This document shows, piece by piece, positions 1-7,935 of a stretch of 22,118 nt of DNA (within the stretch, counting starts at the first letter, position 1; each line of letters starts with the position of its first letter). The stretch comes from Chitinophagales bacterium (GTDB lineage Bacteria; Bacteroidota; Bacteroidia; Chitinophagales; UBA2359), in NCBI GenBank assembly GCA_020629335.1, contig JAHDDN010000035.1:1-22118 (forward strand), given 5' to 3'. Below the pieces are notes generated by a model. The model was not told the origin of the DNA and did not search any database. It saw only the letters and a list, made by a program, of their open reading frames with translations. Made by a program: the position numbers and the translations under genes.

Positions 1-173
1 TAGCATCTTTCTACACGAAAGATAAAGTACAAGTAGGACAAAAAGTTTCTGTTGACGGAATCACTGGTAAAGTTGTAGCAAAAGACACTACTTCATTAAC
101 ATTGGATACTGGAGACAAAAAAGTAATGGTTCCTTTGAAAAAGTTATTAGAAGAAAAAGTAGAAATTCACTAA
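1..173 (+). CDS. C-terminal fragment of an unidentified protein, possibly a small MscS-like mechanosensitive channel
   Basis: The reading frame enters from the left edge; its first full codon is at position 3 and it ends at TAA 171-173, leaving 56 residues. The visible part alternates hydrophobic and polar residues like a small beta barrel, with VGQKVSVDGITGKV, then SLTLDTGDKKVMVP, then KLLEEKVEIH at the end. This resembles the beta domain that follows the pore helix in MscS-type channels (VGD-x-V-x-I-x-G-x-V, then a T/L-rich strand, then V-x-I/V-P). The transmembrane part would lie outside the window, so the assignment is tentative. A strong terminator follows 25 bp downstream. Confidence 0.45.
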   Translation, partial: ASFYTKDKVQVGQKVSVDGITGKVVAKDTTSLTLDTGDKKVMVPLKKLLEEKVEIH

Positions 174-198
174 GCATTAGCGAATTTGTATTTTGAAG

Positions 199-235
199 CC
201 CACTGATAGAATAATGCTCTATCAGTGGGTTTTTT
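199..235 (+). terminator. Rho-independent terminator of the gene at the left edge
   Basis: A perfect 12-bp stem, CCCACTGATAGA (199-210) with TCTATCAGTGGG (218-229), encloses a 7-nt loop and is followed directly by six T residues. It lies 25 bp after the stop codon of the preceding frame and isolates it from the gene starting at 445. The intervening 209 bp (236-444) is AT-rich and I see no confident promoter in it. Confidence 0.92.
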
Positions 236-444
236 AACCTTCGATTTTTTGTAAAGACTCTTTTTTTATTGACTTAACTATGTGATAAGCCCTTCTCCTT
301 CCTACTACCACCTACTATTTTTCCCTTTTTATTTGACATCATTTTAATAATCTTTGAATTATCGGTAAAACAAAAAATAGCAATGAGCTAAATGGCTGTC
401 TTATGTTTTATGATGATATGTGAAAAAAATAACAAATAATAAAA

Positions 445-1623
445 ATGAAAAAGAATATCATTCTATTAACTGCCCTATTGTTCTTTACCTGCGCTTTAAG
501 TGCACAATACAATACTGTAGTTTACAATTATGAGAAAAATGTTTTCAACCAAGGAGCAGAATTACCTGCTGAAACTAACTGGATGCTCAATGCAGCTATC
601 CAAGAAAATATAGATTTCGTTTCTCTAGACATCTATCGTCCTGGTAATAGAAAAAAACCACTCTATACAGCAGACTGGAAACGTACCTTTGGCAATAGCG
701 GTACAAGCTTTGACCTGCCTGTCAACTACAAATTAAGAAGTGGAGATAATTATGATTTTATTCTAACAACTTTCAGAAAAGCAGATGGCGAAGAAAAGCA
801 AAATCTACAGAAATCTATCAATAGCCTTTTAGATTCTTATGTAGATGCTGTTATCACTGCAGAGAAAAAACGTTTGTCTATATCTAAGCCAGCAGGCGCT
901 ATCATCAATGATTTAAACGATATCGTACACGAATCATTAGGCTTTTACAGAAATAACCTACGTTTTGAATTTCCTGGCTTCTCAGATATCGTTAAGCTGA
1001 AAATCAATCAATTACGAGACCTAAAGCTCAAAAATGGTATCGTTAATGTAAATAAGGAAAAATTTGAAAAGAAAAATGAAGCTCGACAAGTATACGCTCA
1101 ACAATTAAAAGATGAGCTAAAAACAACTTTGCACACAGAACTAGAGCAAATGTTGAACCTCAATATGGTCGTTTTAAATGATATTTATGAGGTAAGAGAC
1201 TATGCAGTCGAGAAAAAGAAAAATGTAATCTCCCTAAACGCAGGCTACGGTGGCGTTTACTTTGATGGTGGATTAGATAATCTCTCTTATGATGCAGGCC
1301 CTTATGTTGGTGTCTCTTTACCATTCGGTCGCTCTGCTTTCTCTTCGCCTTTTTGGGCGAACTCTTCTCTTAACTTTGGCGTTTTCTTACGCAACTTTGA
1401 AGACGAAAATGGCAATACAGTAACTGGCCCAATCTTAGGCCGCCCTTACTATGCAGGTCTTGGCTACAAAGTATTCCAATTCATTCGCCTAAATGCAGGA
1501 GCCACTCTTTTAGAAGAGAAAAAACAAGACCAATTTGATGTTAACCTAAGCGAAATCAAAGTAAGACCCTTCATCGGCATTAGCGCCGAAATTAATCTAT
1601 GGGTTGGCTTAGGTAAGAAATAA
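445..1623 (+). CDS. Secreted/outer-membrane-associated protein of unknown function
   Basis: A 392-residue protein with a clear signal peptide (MKKN, then a hydrophobic run, cleavage likely after ALSA before Gln-21). The mature protein seems to have three parts: a beta-rich segment (about 22-115), a helical, charged segment (about 115-255, many Lys/Glu/Leu), and a C-terminal region (about 262-392) of alternating Gly/aromatic strands such as LNAGYGGVYF, GPYVGVSLPFG and VRPFIGISAEI. That last region looks like outer-membrane beta strands and ends near the C terminus, as in barrel proteins. I do not recognise a named family. The leader is A-rich without a Shine-Dalgarno sequence, as is usual in Bacteroidota. 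It is followed by an OmpA-like gene in the same direction, but a 217-bp structured repeat separates them, so co-transcription is uncertain. Confidence 0.8.
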   Translation: MKKNIILLTALLFFTCALSAQYNTVVYNYEKNVFNQGAELPAETNWMLNAAIQENIDFVSLDIYRPGNRKKPLYTADWKRTFGNSGTSFDLPVNYKLRSGDNYDFILTTFRKADGEEKQNLQKSINSLLDSYVDAVITAEKKRLSISKPAGAIINDLNDIVHESLGFYRNNLRFEFPGFSDIVKLKINQLRDLKLKNGIVNVNKEKFEKKNEARQVYAQQLKDELKTTLHTELEQMLNLNMVVLNDIYEVRDYAVEKKKNVISLNAGYGGVYFDGGLDNLSYDAGPYVGVSLPFGRSAFSSPFWANSSLNFGVFLRNFEDENGNTVTGPILGRPYYAGLGYKVFQFIRLNAGATLLEEKKQDQFDVNLSEIKVRPFIGISAEINLWVGLGKK

Positions 1624-1631
1624 TTTAATTA

Positions 1632-1848
1632 GGAGCTTCCCCTTTCTCATTTTTGACATCGTCCGTAGGGGCCGTACCGATGTGTCGGCCCAACGATGTC
1701 AAAAATGAGAAAGGGTCGGGCTGTCCGCTCTTATGTGGCTATGATGGTCCTACTTTGCTAAGTGCTGCTTGTCTCTTATGGAGCCTGCGCACCACTAAGC
1801 GCCGTAAGTCCCATCATGGACGCCACATACCACTCCCATCCCTAAGCC
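1632..1848 (+). repeat. Family 1 structured interspersed repeat, copy A
   Basis: It begins with GAGCTTCCCC (other copies GGGGCTTCCCC). The first hairpin has arms TTTCTCATTTTTGACATCG (1643-1661) and its exact complement (1694-1712). The loop carries a smaller hairpin, GGGCCG with CGGCCC around the motif TACCGATGTGT. Next come GGGTCGGGCTGTCCGC, a second stem (TATGTGGC with GCCACATA, extended inside by ATGATGG with CCATCAT), and the end CCCATCCCTAAGCC. Copies lie at 9668-9888 and 17471-17690 (opposite orientation) and 21759-21997 (same orientation). It starts 8 bp after the preceding stop codon and ends 43 bp before the next ATG, so it forms most of the leader of the OmpA-like gene. No transposase is associated. 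Confidence 0.9.
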
Positions 1849-1891
1849 AGTACTGGCAAAGGGAACAACTAAAACAAAACAACATATCAGC

Positions 1892-4126
1892 ATGAAAAAA
1901 TTAATGCTAATCATATTTTTAGCAGCCCTTTTAGGGTCTGCAAATACCTACGCCCAACAAGACGACTTCGGATGGCGTATTGGTTATGGTATAGGTTTTA
2001 TGAATTATTATGGTGATTTAAGCTATAAAATTAAAAATTCCGCAAAAGACCACTATCTCAAAACTAAAGATAGAGGCGGTTTAGCTCAAGGAATCTTCCT
2101 TGAAAGACGCCTAGCACCAGGAACCAGCTTCCAAGTAAACTATAACTTTGGAAAATTCTCAGCAACTGACAGAGCTTATAAAGGAAGCGATTATTACCAA
2201 AGAGCACTCAACTTTGAGACATCCGTTAAAGATTTAAGTGCAGCTTTTGTATTCAGATCAGATAATGGCTTCCTATTAGGCAGAAATGCAGTCATAGCTC
2301 CTTACGTATTAGTAGGGGCAGGGATTACACGTTTCAAAGTATTTGGAGACCTTAAAGATGAAAATGGCGCCTATTACGACTATTCAGACAATAATGAGGA
2401 AGTCGAATTAGATGGCGATTACGAAACAGAACTCACTAACTTAGGAACAGAATTAGAAGACGATTATAGAACCACAGTTCTGAATATTCCAGTAGGACTA
2501 GGATTGAAGTTTGGTTTAGGACCAAGAGTAAGCCTTCACCTACAAACAGATTTAAAATATACCTTCACTGATCATTTAGATGATGTTTCAGATGCAGAAT
2601 ATAGAGTCGCTTATGATAGCGATGTTCAAGAATACGCAGCTCGTCCTAATACAGCTTATAATGAAAGTGTCAGAGGAAATGATAATGGCCTCAATGATAT
2701 TTATATGTTTACTTCAGCTTCTTTACGTTTTTCATTCGGTAGAAAAAACGAAAAGTTCAAGACGCCATTTATTTATACAAATGATAGTCCAGGACTTTAC
2801 AATACTGAATCAAGCAAACAAACAGATCTAAATACTTCAGAGGATGTTTCCAAAGAAAATGAATCGACAACTCAGGATTCTAAAACCTCAGCAGAGAATG
2901 AGGGGGAAGTAGAGGCGATAACAAAAGAAGAAGTTTCTTCTAAAGCTAGCGAAACAGAAGCCAATACTACCCCAAGCCCAGCCACTAATACAAGCGAAGA
3001 AGTAGTATCACCATCGGTTGCAACTAATCAAGAGAGTAATAAGAATGAAGCCAATAATGGCGCTAATCAAGCTGCTCAATCGGGTGCTGAAGAAGGTGCT
3101 AATGCTGAAGGCGGCATAGATTCAGATAGCAAAATCAATATCACTATCAATAACAATATCTATAAAGATGGGGAGATTGAAGTAGAAGAAAAAAAGGAAG
3201 TCATTAAGGTGATTGAAATTGAAGAGGAAAAAGAAGAGCCATCTGAAAAAAAAAAAGAGGCAAGCGAAAAAGAAGAAATAAAGGAAACTAATGATACTCA
3301 GCAAGAAGAAAATGCTAAAAAAGAGGAGCGTAGCAGAGAAGAGGTAGAGGAATTAAAGAAAGAAGTAGAAGAGCTGCAAAGAAAGCTGGAACTAAAAGAA
3401 GCGCTTGAAGAAGAGAGAGAAAAGCAAATCTTAAATGAAAACATTGAAGAGATCAAGGAGGAGATAGAAGAACTCAATAAAAAGTCGGAGAGTAGTAAAA
3501 AAGCAGAAGATAATGCTCAAAAAGAACAAGCTGAAGAAGCTAATCGACAAGTAAAAGAGTTAGAGAAAGAATTAGAAGCGATGCAAAAGCAAATGGATGA
3601 GCTGAATGAAGAAATAAAAAAAAAAGAAATCCGTCCAGTAACTAAGGAGGATACTTCAGTTAATAATGCTCCGAAAAGCAATTCAAATGAGGAAAAAAAG
3701 ATCGTAGAGGAAGCTGAAATGCAAAAGGAAGCTAAGTTTGAGCTAAAAGAACCGATCAATGCTGGAGGAAGCAAATCAGAGGCAAAGTTAAATTTAGTAG
3801 AGCAAGAGCGTCTACAGATCAATTTTGGACTTAATTCAGATAAACTATCTCAAGCAACTGAGCTTGATAAGCTAAAACAAATAGCTACACGAATGGCAGG
3901 AGATAGCAGTTTATGGCTACACATCAAAGGATATACAGATAAGAATACCAGTGACAATAATTTAGCAGAGAAAAGAGCTAATTACATCAAGGATTACTTA
4001 GTTAAAAGTTTGAACGTCAATCCACAAAAATTAATTCTATCCTCTTTCGAACAGAATGATTTTTTCATATTTGATGCAGATGGCAACGAATTAGATCAAA
4101 AAGCGACTATTGTGCTTTTGAGATAA
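1892..4126 (+). CDS. OmpA-like outer-membrane protein with N-terminal barrel and long charged coiled-coil linker
   Basis: A 744-residue envelope protein. It has a signal peptide (about 1-21, cleaved near TYA-QQ) and an N-terminal eight-stranded-type barrel (about 25-285; starts GWRIGYGIGFMNYYGDL, ends LRFSFG), similar to Bacteroidota DUF6089-type barrels. A Ser/Thr/Glu/Asn-rich segment (about 286-410) follows, then a Glu/Lys-dominated region (about 410-600) whose middle (about 482-581) has heptad-like EELKKEVEELQRKLE repeats. The C-terminal OmpA-type domain (about 636-744) contains INFGLNSDKLS and GYTDKNTSDNNLAEKRA, with the conserved Asp and Arg that bind diaminopimelate in peptidoglycan. 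The likely role is anchoring the outer membrane to peptidoglycan, with the rod as spacer; this is inferred from domain content. The rod is far longer than the linkers of typical OmpA proteins. ATG 1892 is chosen because the signal peptide starts there. Confidence 0.88.
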   Translation: MKKLMLIIFLAALLGSANTYAQQDDFGWRIGYGIGFMNYYGDLSYKIKNSAKDHYLKTKDRGGLAQGIFLERRLAPGTSFQVNYNFGKFSATDRAYKGSDYYQRALNFETSVKDLSAAFVFRSDNGFLLGRNAVIAPYVLVGAGITRFKVFGDLKDENGAYYDYSDNNEEVELDGDYETELTNLGTELEDDYRTTVLNIPVGLGLKFGLGPRVSLHLQTDLKYTFTDHLDDVSDAEYRVAYDSDVQEYAARPNTAYNESVRGNDNGLNDIYMFTSASLRFSFGRKNEKFKTPFIYTNDSPGLYNTESSKQTDLNTSEDVSKENESTTQDSKTSAENEGEVEAITKEEVSSKASETEANTTPSPATNTSEEVVSPSVATNQESNKNEANNGANQAAQSGAEEGANAEGGIDSDSKINITINNNIYKDGEIEVEEKKEVIKVIEIEEEKEEPSEKKKEASEKEEIKETNDTQQEENAKKEERSREEVEELKKEVEELQRKLELKEALEEEREKQILNENIEEIKEEIEELNKKSESSKKAEDNAQKEQAEEANRQVKELEKELEAMQKQMDELNEEIKKKEIRPVTKEDTSVNNAPKSNSNEEKKIVEEAEMQKEAKFELKEPINAGGSKSEAKLNLVEQERLQINFGLNSDKLSQATELDKLKQIATRMAGDSSLWLHIKGYTDKNTSDNNLAEKRANYIKDYLVKSLNVNPQKLILSSFEQNDFFIFDADGNELDQKATIVLLR

Positions 4127-4137
4127 AACGCAAATCA

Positions 4138-4195
4138 AAAAAAGTGTATAACTGTGGATAAAAAATAATTTTTATTTTCAGCTATGCACTTTTTT
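4138..4195. terminator. Bidirectional terminator-like hairpin between convergent genes
   Basis: AAAAAAGTGTATAACT (4138-4153) pairs with AGCTATGCACTTTTTT (4180-4195) over 16 bp with two G-U pairs. The A and T runs at the base give a T tract on either strand. A small AT-rich hairpin sits in the loop. It lies 12 bp after the OmpA-like stop codon and is well placed to end that transcript. It may also stop antisense reading from the ArsR-type gene that ends at 4305. Confidence 0.7.
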
Positions 4196-4304
4196 CTTCA
4201 TTAGGATGGCAAATATATTAAACACTTGCGTCCTATTAAAGCAACACTATCTAAGTGTTATCTTATTAGATAAATCATATAAGCTAAAGTATGATTTGCT
4301 TATT

Positions 4305-4631
4305 TTATTTTACCTTCTTAGTCTTTACCTCTCCTTCTTCCTTATTCAGGAACTGAAAAACCTTATCATTTACATAAGCAATACGATCATAGTTTAAGGA
4401 GTAATAAATGTACTTTCCTTCTCTACGAGTCGATACTAAGTCAACTTGACGTAGTATTCTAAGGTGTTGAGAGGTAATAGATTGCTCTAATCTAAGCGTA
4501 TTGTAGATTTTATTGACATTTATCACATCATTTTTGTGGATAAACTCAATAATTGATAAGCGAAGGGGATGAGCTAAAGCCCTTAATATTTCTGAGGCTT
4601 TTTGGAGATTTTCAACATTAAAGTGGGACAT
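4305..4631 (-). CDS. ArsR-type winged-helix transcriptional regulator (first of a tandem pair)
   Basis: A 108-residue DNA-binding protein with the ArsR/SmtB fold: helix with LRALAHPLRLSIIEFI, helix-turn-helix with LEQSITSQHLRILRQ (recognition helix about 54-69), and a wing with RREGKYIYYSLN. It contains no cysteine, so the CXC-type metal site of ArsR/CadC sensors is absent and it probably does not sense metal through thiols. It is a paralogue of the regulator encoded just upstream at 4824-5162, sharing RLEQS-x-x-SQHL-x-ILR and GK-x-IYY-x-LN. No transporter or metabolic gene is adjacent, so the target is unknown. A terminator hairpin ends only 30 bp before its start codon, which limits where its own promoter could be. 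The C terminus is Lys/Glu-rich. Confidence 0.88.
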   Translation of the reverse strand: MSHFNVENLQKASEILRALAHPLRLSIIEFIHKNDVINVNKIYNTLRLEQSITSQHLRILRQVDLVSTRREGKYIYYSLNYDRIAYVNDKVFQFLNKEEGEVKTKKVK

Positions 4632-4660
4632 AAGTATTTCTTTTGTACGTTAGTAAAGAC

Positions 4661-4696
4661 AAAAACCCTGAGCTATTGCCTAACTCAGGGTTTTTA
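4661..4696 (-). terminator. Terminator/possible attenuator between the two ArsR-type genes
   Basis: A 12-bp perfect stem, AAAAACCCTGAG (4661-4672) with CTCAGGGTTTTT (4684-4695), with an 11-nt loop. On the minus strand the stem is followed by TTTTTGTCTTT, a good intrinsic-terminator tail. It lies about 130 bp after the stop codon of the upstream regulator and 30 bp before the start of the downstream one. T runs exist on both sides, so it could act in either direction. Confidence 0.82.
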
Positions 4697-4823
4697 TCTT
4701 AGGCTAAATTGAGTAATAATAGTCTCTGTTAACTATTATTAAACAATTATGTTGCCAAACTATTGAAGTGTCTAACTAATTCATCAAAAATGTTATTAAT
4801 TTACTAGCTAAACTTCAATAAAT

Positions 4824-5162
4824 CTATTTTGCTAACTCTTCAACAAGTTTACCGATTTCTTCGATTCTCTCGTGATTAAGTGCATAGTAGATGAATTTAC
4901 CATCTCTTTCTGTATTCACTACACCAGATCTTCTCAAAATGGCTAAATGTTGAGATGCAACAGACTGCTCTAGTCTAAGCTTCACATAAATCTCAGTTAC
5001 AGTCAATCTCTTATGTTCATCTAATAATTGAATGATGTTTTGTCTGAGTTTATGATTTACTGATCGTAAAACCAATACTGCTTTTCTAAGTTGATTATAG
5101 TCGATTTTGATGGTGTCACTTCCATTTCTTAATTCGACAGTTTCAGCTCTCAGTGTTCCCAT
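4824..5162 (-). CDS. ArsR-type winged-helix transcriptional regulator (second of a tandem pair)
   Basis: A 112-residue protein with an ArsR-type core: helix with LRSVNHKLRQNIIQLL, helix-turn-helix with LEQSVASQHLAILRR, and a wing with ERDGKFIYYALN. Compared with its neighbour at 4305-4631 it has an extra N-terminal segment of about 20 residues (GTLRAETVELRNGSD), and the usual HPLR motif reads HKLR. It has no cysteines, so a thiol metal site is excluded. The two genes point the same way with 192 bp between them, including a terminator, which suggests separate transcription of a duplicated regulator. The 217 bp upstream (5163-5379) is AT-rich; I see no certain promoter or operator in it. Confidence 0.88.
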   Translation of the reverse strand: MGTLRAETVELRNGSDTIKIDYNQLRKAVLVLRSVNHKLRQNIIQLLDEHKRLTVTEIYVKLRLEQSVASQHLAILRRSGVVNTERDGKFIYYALNHERIEEIGKLVEELAK

Positions 5163-5379
5163 AGAAAATAATTTTTAAATTAAGGAATAAATATCTATTT
5201 AACAAAAAGCTTTTAAGCTTTGAATATATTACGTTATGTAAAGATAACTGTTTTTCTTTAAATGCCCAAGTTATTTATGTAAAGCAAACTACTTAATGTG
5301 CTAAAAAAACGCAAAATATAAATGATTAAGAATCCTTATAGGCATAAGAGCTTCGTTAATACATTATCTATGTATTTCT

Positions 5380-6069
5380 TTAATTGTTTGAGTGGGTCGC
5401 TTTACTTGCGCTATAATATGGTTTTAAGTAAGATGGTTGATAATAAGCCAGATCCGCAAACTTTCCTTCCTTTAAGTAGGAATCGGCTAAATAAGTGATG
5501 TTTAGGGAGGAACAATATATATGGTCTATAAATAAGGCATTTTCATTTTTTATTATGTTTTTTAGTTTAGACGTACCAGAACCTATAAAAGCAACATTTT
5601 TATCACATAAGAATTCAGAAAAAGAGTTTTTATCTATAATTAATGGGGCAAGTGGCCGCAATAATTCGAGGGATTGAGTATAAACCCCACTAAAAACTTC
5701 CATTCTCCTTGCGTCAATCATTGGCGCTATAATGGTCTCTTTATCTACATGTTTTGAAGCTGCATAGGCTAAGCCTAAAAGTGTGTTTACAGCAATTAGT
5801 TTTTTGTTTAGAGAAAATGCGATACCCTGTGCAAATGAAGTGCATATCCTAAGACCTGTATAAGAGCCAGGGCCAGCACCTACTGCTATTGCATCCAAAT
5901 CTGTGAGTTCCATATTTGCTTCCTTTAAAAGCTCATCAACATAAGATGAAAGCAGTTTGGAATGTGATTGAGGCACTCGTTCCTCTTTCACATATATGGG
6001 GTTCCCATCTTTCGATAATGCTACAGAACAATATTCAGTAGCGGTTTCTAAACAAAGTATCCAACTCAT
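5380..6069 (-). CDS. tsaB: tRNA threonylcarbamoyladenosine biosynthesis protein TsaB
   Basis: A 229-residue protein of the ASKHA fold. TsaB is the partner that activates TsaD in forming t6A at position 37 of ANN-decoding tRNAs, together with TsaE and TsaC in the cytoplasm. Diagnostic features are the N-terminal ILCLETATEYCSVAL strand-turn, SHS at the start of the dimerisation helix region (about 35-37), and VGAGPGSYTGLRI (about 62-74), the family signature. IAPMIDARRMEVFSGVY follows at about 113-129. Length matches the family. tsaD, tsaE and tsaC are not in the window, and the gene stands alone. Confidence 0.95.
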   Translation of the reverse strand: MSWILCLETATEYCSVALSKDGNPIYVKEERVPQSHSKLLSSYVDELLKEANMELTDLDAIAVGAGPGSYTGLRICTSFAQGIAFSLNKKLIAVNTLLGLAYAASKHVDKETIIAPMIDARRMEVFSGVYTQSLELLRPLAPLIIDKNSFSEFLCDKNVAFIGSGTSKLKNIIKNENALFIDHIYCSSLNITYLADSYLKEGKFADLAYYQPSYLKPYYSASKATHSNN

Positions 6070-6083
6070 TTTCTTACAATAGG

Positions 6084-6100
6084 CTGTTAAAATATAACAG
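6084..6100. other. Short inverted repeat upstream of tsaB
   Basis: CTGTTA and TAACAG flank a 5-bp spacer (AAATA), centred about 23 bp before the tsaB start codon. The spacing and position would suit an operator or an mRNA hairpin over the leader. A hexamer repeat in AT-rich DNA can also arise by chance, so no function is claimed. Confidence 0.25.
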
Positions 6101-6240
6101 TTTTAATTAAGTCAAGAGATTATCAAAGGTAATTTAATTGTAATAAGTAATTTAGCGCATTCCCGACATTTATATATTTTTAATGTTGGAACGTTAATTT
6201 TTGATAAGTGTTATGACAATGTTTTTTTGACTTGTATATT

Positions 6241-7935
6241 TTAGAATGTAACTTCTTGTTCTACTTCTCTATCCCCTCTTTTTACTTTTACGATAGTGGT
6301 TTCTCCTTTTTTAAATAAAGATAAACACTTCATATAAGCCATCATATCAGGTACTTCATATTCGCCCATTTTAATGACGATATCACCATCTTCGATTCCA
6401 GCATTAGCAGCAGGTCTTCCGCTTCTAACACCATCAATCTTCATCCCATATCCATCATAGAGATAATCTGGAACGACTCCCAGAGTTACAGCAAAATTGA
6501 TTTTGCTACGTTCATTTTGGTCATCAGTTTTATTAAAACTCAGCTTACCATTATCATCTAATTCTTCGATGGCTTTAAGGGTATAATCAAAGACTGTATA
6601 TACGCCATCATAATTAATTTTGAACTCATCATCAGATGGTTTGTGATAATCTTCATGGGCGCCAGTAAAGAAATGAATAGCAGGTACATTATTGAGATAA
6701 AAGTTAGTATGGTCAGAGCTACCAATACCAGAGTCAGTCGTCTTGATTTCCAAGTTTTCTAAATCTAATTGGGCCAGTTGTTTCCAGTCCTCTGAAGTAC
6801 CTGTTCCATTAATAACTAATGAAGGAGCATCTTCATCCATACGTCCAACCATATCATAATTGAGCATATAGTTAGTACTTTCTAAGCTAATAGCTGGATT
6901 TTTTACATAGTAGTTAGATCCATAAAGTCCCAACTCCTCTCCAGAGAAACCAATAAATAGGTAATTATTATTGGTGTATATTTTTTCATTTTTAAGGTGA
7001 CGAGCTAATTCTATAAAGACTGCTACGCCACTAGCATTATCATCAGCCCCATTATGGATAGCTGACTCTCCTGTGTGTAATGATCCATAATGTCCATATC
7101 CAAGATGATCATAGTGACCTCCAATGACAACTGTATATTCAGCATTATTATCTAAATAGCCAAGTACATTGTGGCCTTTCTTTTTGATAATATTGAGAGA
7201 AGTACTTAGCGCTGCCTTTTTTAATTTTCCAAAACGTTGGTAGGCTTCCTTTTTAAGGAATAGAACCGGTATTGCAGATGCTTGGACATTATTTTTCAAA
7301 GTTCCAGTAGGATCATCCATCTGATCTTCATCATTGACTAGGATGATTGCTTTGGCACCAGCTTCTTCGGCAGTTTTAATTTTTTGTTCGATGGCTGTAT
7401 GTGGGTAGAAAGTGGAGTGTGGGTTGATTCCTTCTGGCGATCCTAAATGAACTAAGGCGATTTTACCGTTTACTTTACTTTTTTTATAATCATTGTGGTT
7501 GAGGTCAAGCGCTTTGATTCCGTATCCTACATCTACTATAGAGCTATTGATTTTGTCATTTCCTGACCTAGCAAGTGGATAAAAGTCTTTATTTAATTCA
7601 AGCGAATTTCCATTGATGGCTAAAGTATTACTACCACTCAACTCTTTACCAGCACTAAATTCAAATTGTTGGATATAAGAATTATCATCTCCTTTGGGGC
7701 TTAAGCCAATTGCTTCAAATTGTTGAGTAATGTATTCATAAGCGAGTTTTTCTCCTTTAGAACCAGTATCTCTACCTTCTAGCTTATCATCGGCTAAATA
7801 GCTGATATGCTTTTTGAACCAATCCATTGTAGTTGGAGCACTTTCTTGCGCAAAAATAGGTGTGCTAAGGGAAATAGTGCATACTAGGGCTAAAGCACTA
7901 ATATGTCTTTTGTATTGAATTAATATTTTGGACAC
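6241..7935 (-). CDS. Exported M28-family zinc aminopeptidase with PA and PDZ domains
   Basis: A 564-residue protein if started at GTG 7935. That start gives a clean signal peptide (SKILIQYKRH, hydrophobic run, STPIFA-QES). The open frame continues to an ATG at 8079, but the extra 48 residues look like untranslated leader. A PA-type insert (about 100-220) comes first. The M28 catalytic domain follows with all co-catalytic metal ligands visible: GGHYDH (His about 272), GADDNASG (Asp about 295), SGEELG (Glu pair about 331), NYDMVGR (Asp about 361) and GAHEDYHKP (His about 426). A C-terminal PDZ domain (about 485-564) contains VRSGRPAANAGIEDGDIVIKMG. The expected activity is removal of N-terminal residues from peptides in the periplasm or outside the cell; the substrate is unknown. 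It is probably a single transcription unit. Confidence 0.92.
   Translation of the reverse strand: MSKILIQYKRHISALALVCTISLSTPIFAQESAPTTMDWFKKHISYLADDKLEGRDTGSKGEKLAYEYITQQFEAIGLSPKGDDNSYIQQFEFSAGKELSGSNTLAINGNSLELNKDFYPLARSGNDKINSSIVDVGYGIKALDLNHNDYKKSKVNGKIALVHLGSPEGINPHSTFYPHTAIEQKIKTAEEAGAKAIILVNDEDQMDDPTGTLKNNVQASAIPVLFLKKEAYQRFGKLKKAALSTSLNIIKKKGHNVLGYLDNNAEYTVVIGGHYDHLGYGHYGSLHTGESAIHNGADDNASGVAVFIELARHLKNEKIYTNNNYLFIGFSGEELGLYGSNYYVKNPAISLESTNYMLNYDMVGRMDEDAPSLVINGTGTSEDWKQLAQLDLENLEIKTTDSGIGSSDHTNFYLNNVPAIHFFTGAHEDYHKPSDDEFKINYDGVYTVFDYTLKAIEELDDNGKLSFNKTDDQNERSKINFAVTLGVVPDYLYDGYGMKIDGVRSGRPAANAGIEDGDIVIKMGEYEVPDMMAYMKCLSLFKKGETTIVKVKRGDREVEQEVTF

Noticed and set aside
1653..1895. An 80-codon ORF upstream of the OmpA-like gene
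   Set aside because: It lies inside Family 1 copy A and includes the palindromic arms; a similar peptide (KGSGCP, LCGY) appears in the copy C frame, showing that it comes from repeat sequence. It has no coding character.
3122..3822. Two minus-strand ORFs of 60 and 101 codons opposite the OmpA-like gene
   Set aside because: They are Phe/Ser-rich mirror images of the Glu/Lys codons of the charged rod (GAA and AAA read as TTC and TTT).
4206..4397. A 63-codon plus-strand ORF
   Set aside because: It is hydrophobic only because of AT-rich sequence and overlaps the end of a well-supported ArsR-type gene on the other strand.
4153..4543. Two perfect TGTGGATAA DnaA-box sequences (4153-4161 and 4535-4543), considered as a replication origin
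   Set aside because: One is inside a terminator loop and the other inside a coding region, genes converge rather than diverge here, and no cluster of further boxes or dnaA is present. rpmH is 10 kb away and not next to dnaA.
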